A stretch of 9,002 bases of DNA from AG-12 sp027319585 (GTDB taxonomy: Bacteria > Chloroflexota > Dormibacteria > Aeolococcales > Bog-877): NCBI GenBank assembly GCA_027319585.1, contig DAHVMY010000054.1:1-9002 (forward strand). Direction: 5' to 3'. Position numbers and translations under genes: made by a program. The first letter of the stretch is position 1. Each line of letters begins with the position of its first letter. The notes under the pieces were generated by a model, which worked only from the letters and a program-made list of their open reading frames with translations, made no database searches and was not told the DNA's origin. Positions 8,695 through 9,002 of this stretch are shown piece by piece.

Positions 8695-9002
8695 ATGGCG
8701 CGGAGGGCGAGTAGGCGCTGGATCATCGCGGTGGGCGACGAGGTCCTCTCCGGGCATACCGCCGAGTCAAACTCCCACTTCCTGGCCGACCGGCTCCGGA
8801 CAACCCCCCATCCAGTCTCCCGAATGGTCGTGCTCCGTGGGCGGGTGCCCGCAATCGTTGCCGAACGCTCCCTGGCCGCCGCCGGCGATGCTGCCAGGGC
8901 GTTCTGCCGCAGAGGCCAGGACCCCGCCCCGGACGACCGGACCGATGAGGTCAAGGCCGAATCCTTCGGAGGGCCGTTGGTTGGGGGCCTGGCCACGATG
9001 GA
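8695..9002 (+). CDS. CinA N-terminal / molybdopterin-binding-like protein, diverged or decaying (runs off window)
   Basis: The frame opens with WIIAVGDEVLSGHTAESNSHFLADRL (9-34), which matches the start of the MoCF/CinA-type domain (GDELLSGxTxDTNSxxLAxxL), a fold used in molybdopterin binding and in CinA nucleotide-related enzymes. After 102 codons it leaves the window open. Where the family has a G-G-L-G-P-T/S phosphate-binding loop before PDDxT, this protein reads R73-G-Q-D-P-A78 followed by PDDRTDEV, so the key glycines and Thr/Ser are gone while the flanks remain. The frame is unbroken, so the change is by substitution rather than frameshift. No good ribosome binding site precedes ATG (only GGGGCGG at 8678-8684, ten bases upstream). 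It may be an early pseudogene or a non-catalytic homologue; the C-terminal half is not visible. Confidence 0.55.
   Translation, partial: MARRASRRWIIAVGDEVLSGHTAESNSHFLADRLRTTPHPVSRMVVLRGRVPAIVAERSLAAAGDAARAFCRRGQDPAPDDRTDEVKAESFGGPLVGGLATM

Overview
The window is very GC-rich (roughly 70% by eye), with GTG and TTG starts, 4-8 base gene overlaps and a PyrR-binding leader. This suggests a high-GC bacterium such as an actinomycete or a member of a neighbouring phylum (Chloroflexota/Dormibacterota-like). The sequence alone does not settle the species.

Positions 1-5900, minus strand: a de novo pyrimidine (UMP) operon, read from about 5880 down to 1 and running off the left edge. The order is pyrB (aspartate transcarbamoylase), pyrR (UMP-sensing RNA-binding regulator), pyrC (dihydroorotase), then one uninterrupted reading frame holding carbamoyl-phosphate synthetase small and large subunits fused head to tail (carA-carB). 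All junctions overlap (GTGA, ATGA, and an 8-base TTG/TGA overlap), so translation is probably coupled. Upstream of pyrB are a TATACT -10 box and a leader of about 100 nt carrying a textbook PyrR-binding hairpin with a CCGTGA loop, then another strong hairpin and the pyrB ribosome binding site. PyrR made from the second gene presumably represses the whole unit when UMP is high. The fused synthetase, PyrB and PyrC are the first three enzymes of the pathway.

Positions 5900-6470: no intact gene. On the minus strand lies the eroded N-terminal part of a transposase-like protein (a CPSCG zinc ribbon with one cysteine codon lost), broken by a frameshift beside a 13-bp direct repeat. Two inverted repeats lie closer to the neighbouring regulator.

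Positions 6471-8643: a divergent pair. A WYL-domain (YafY/DeoR-like) regulator reads leftwards. A two-domain protein reads rightwards: a dienelactone-hydrolase-like alpha/beta hydrolase fused to a DUF664/DinB-fold domain. Between them is a 37-bp near-perfect palindrome, the obvious candidate operator.

Positions 8644-9002: a GC-rich hairpin, then the start of a CinA/molybdopterin-binding-like frame whose central GGLGPT-type loop is not conserved. It may be decaying or diverged, and it runs off the right edge.

The most noteworthy items are the CarA-CarB fusion, the compact PyrR-controlled leader, the hydrolase-DUF664 fusion and the large palindrome.
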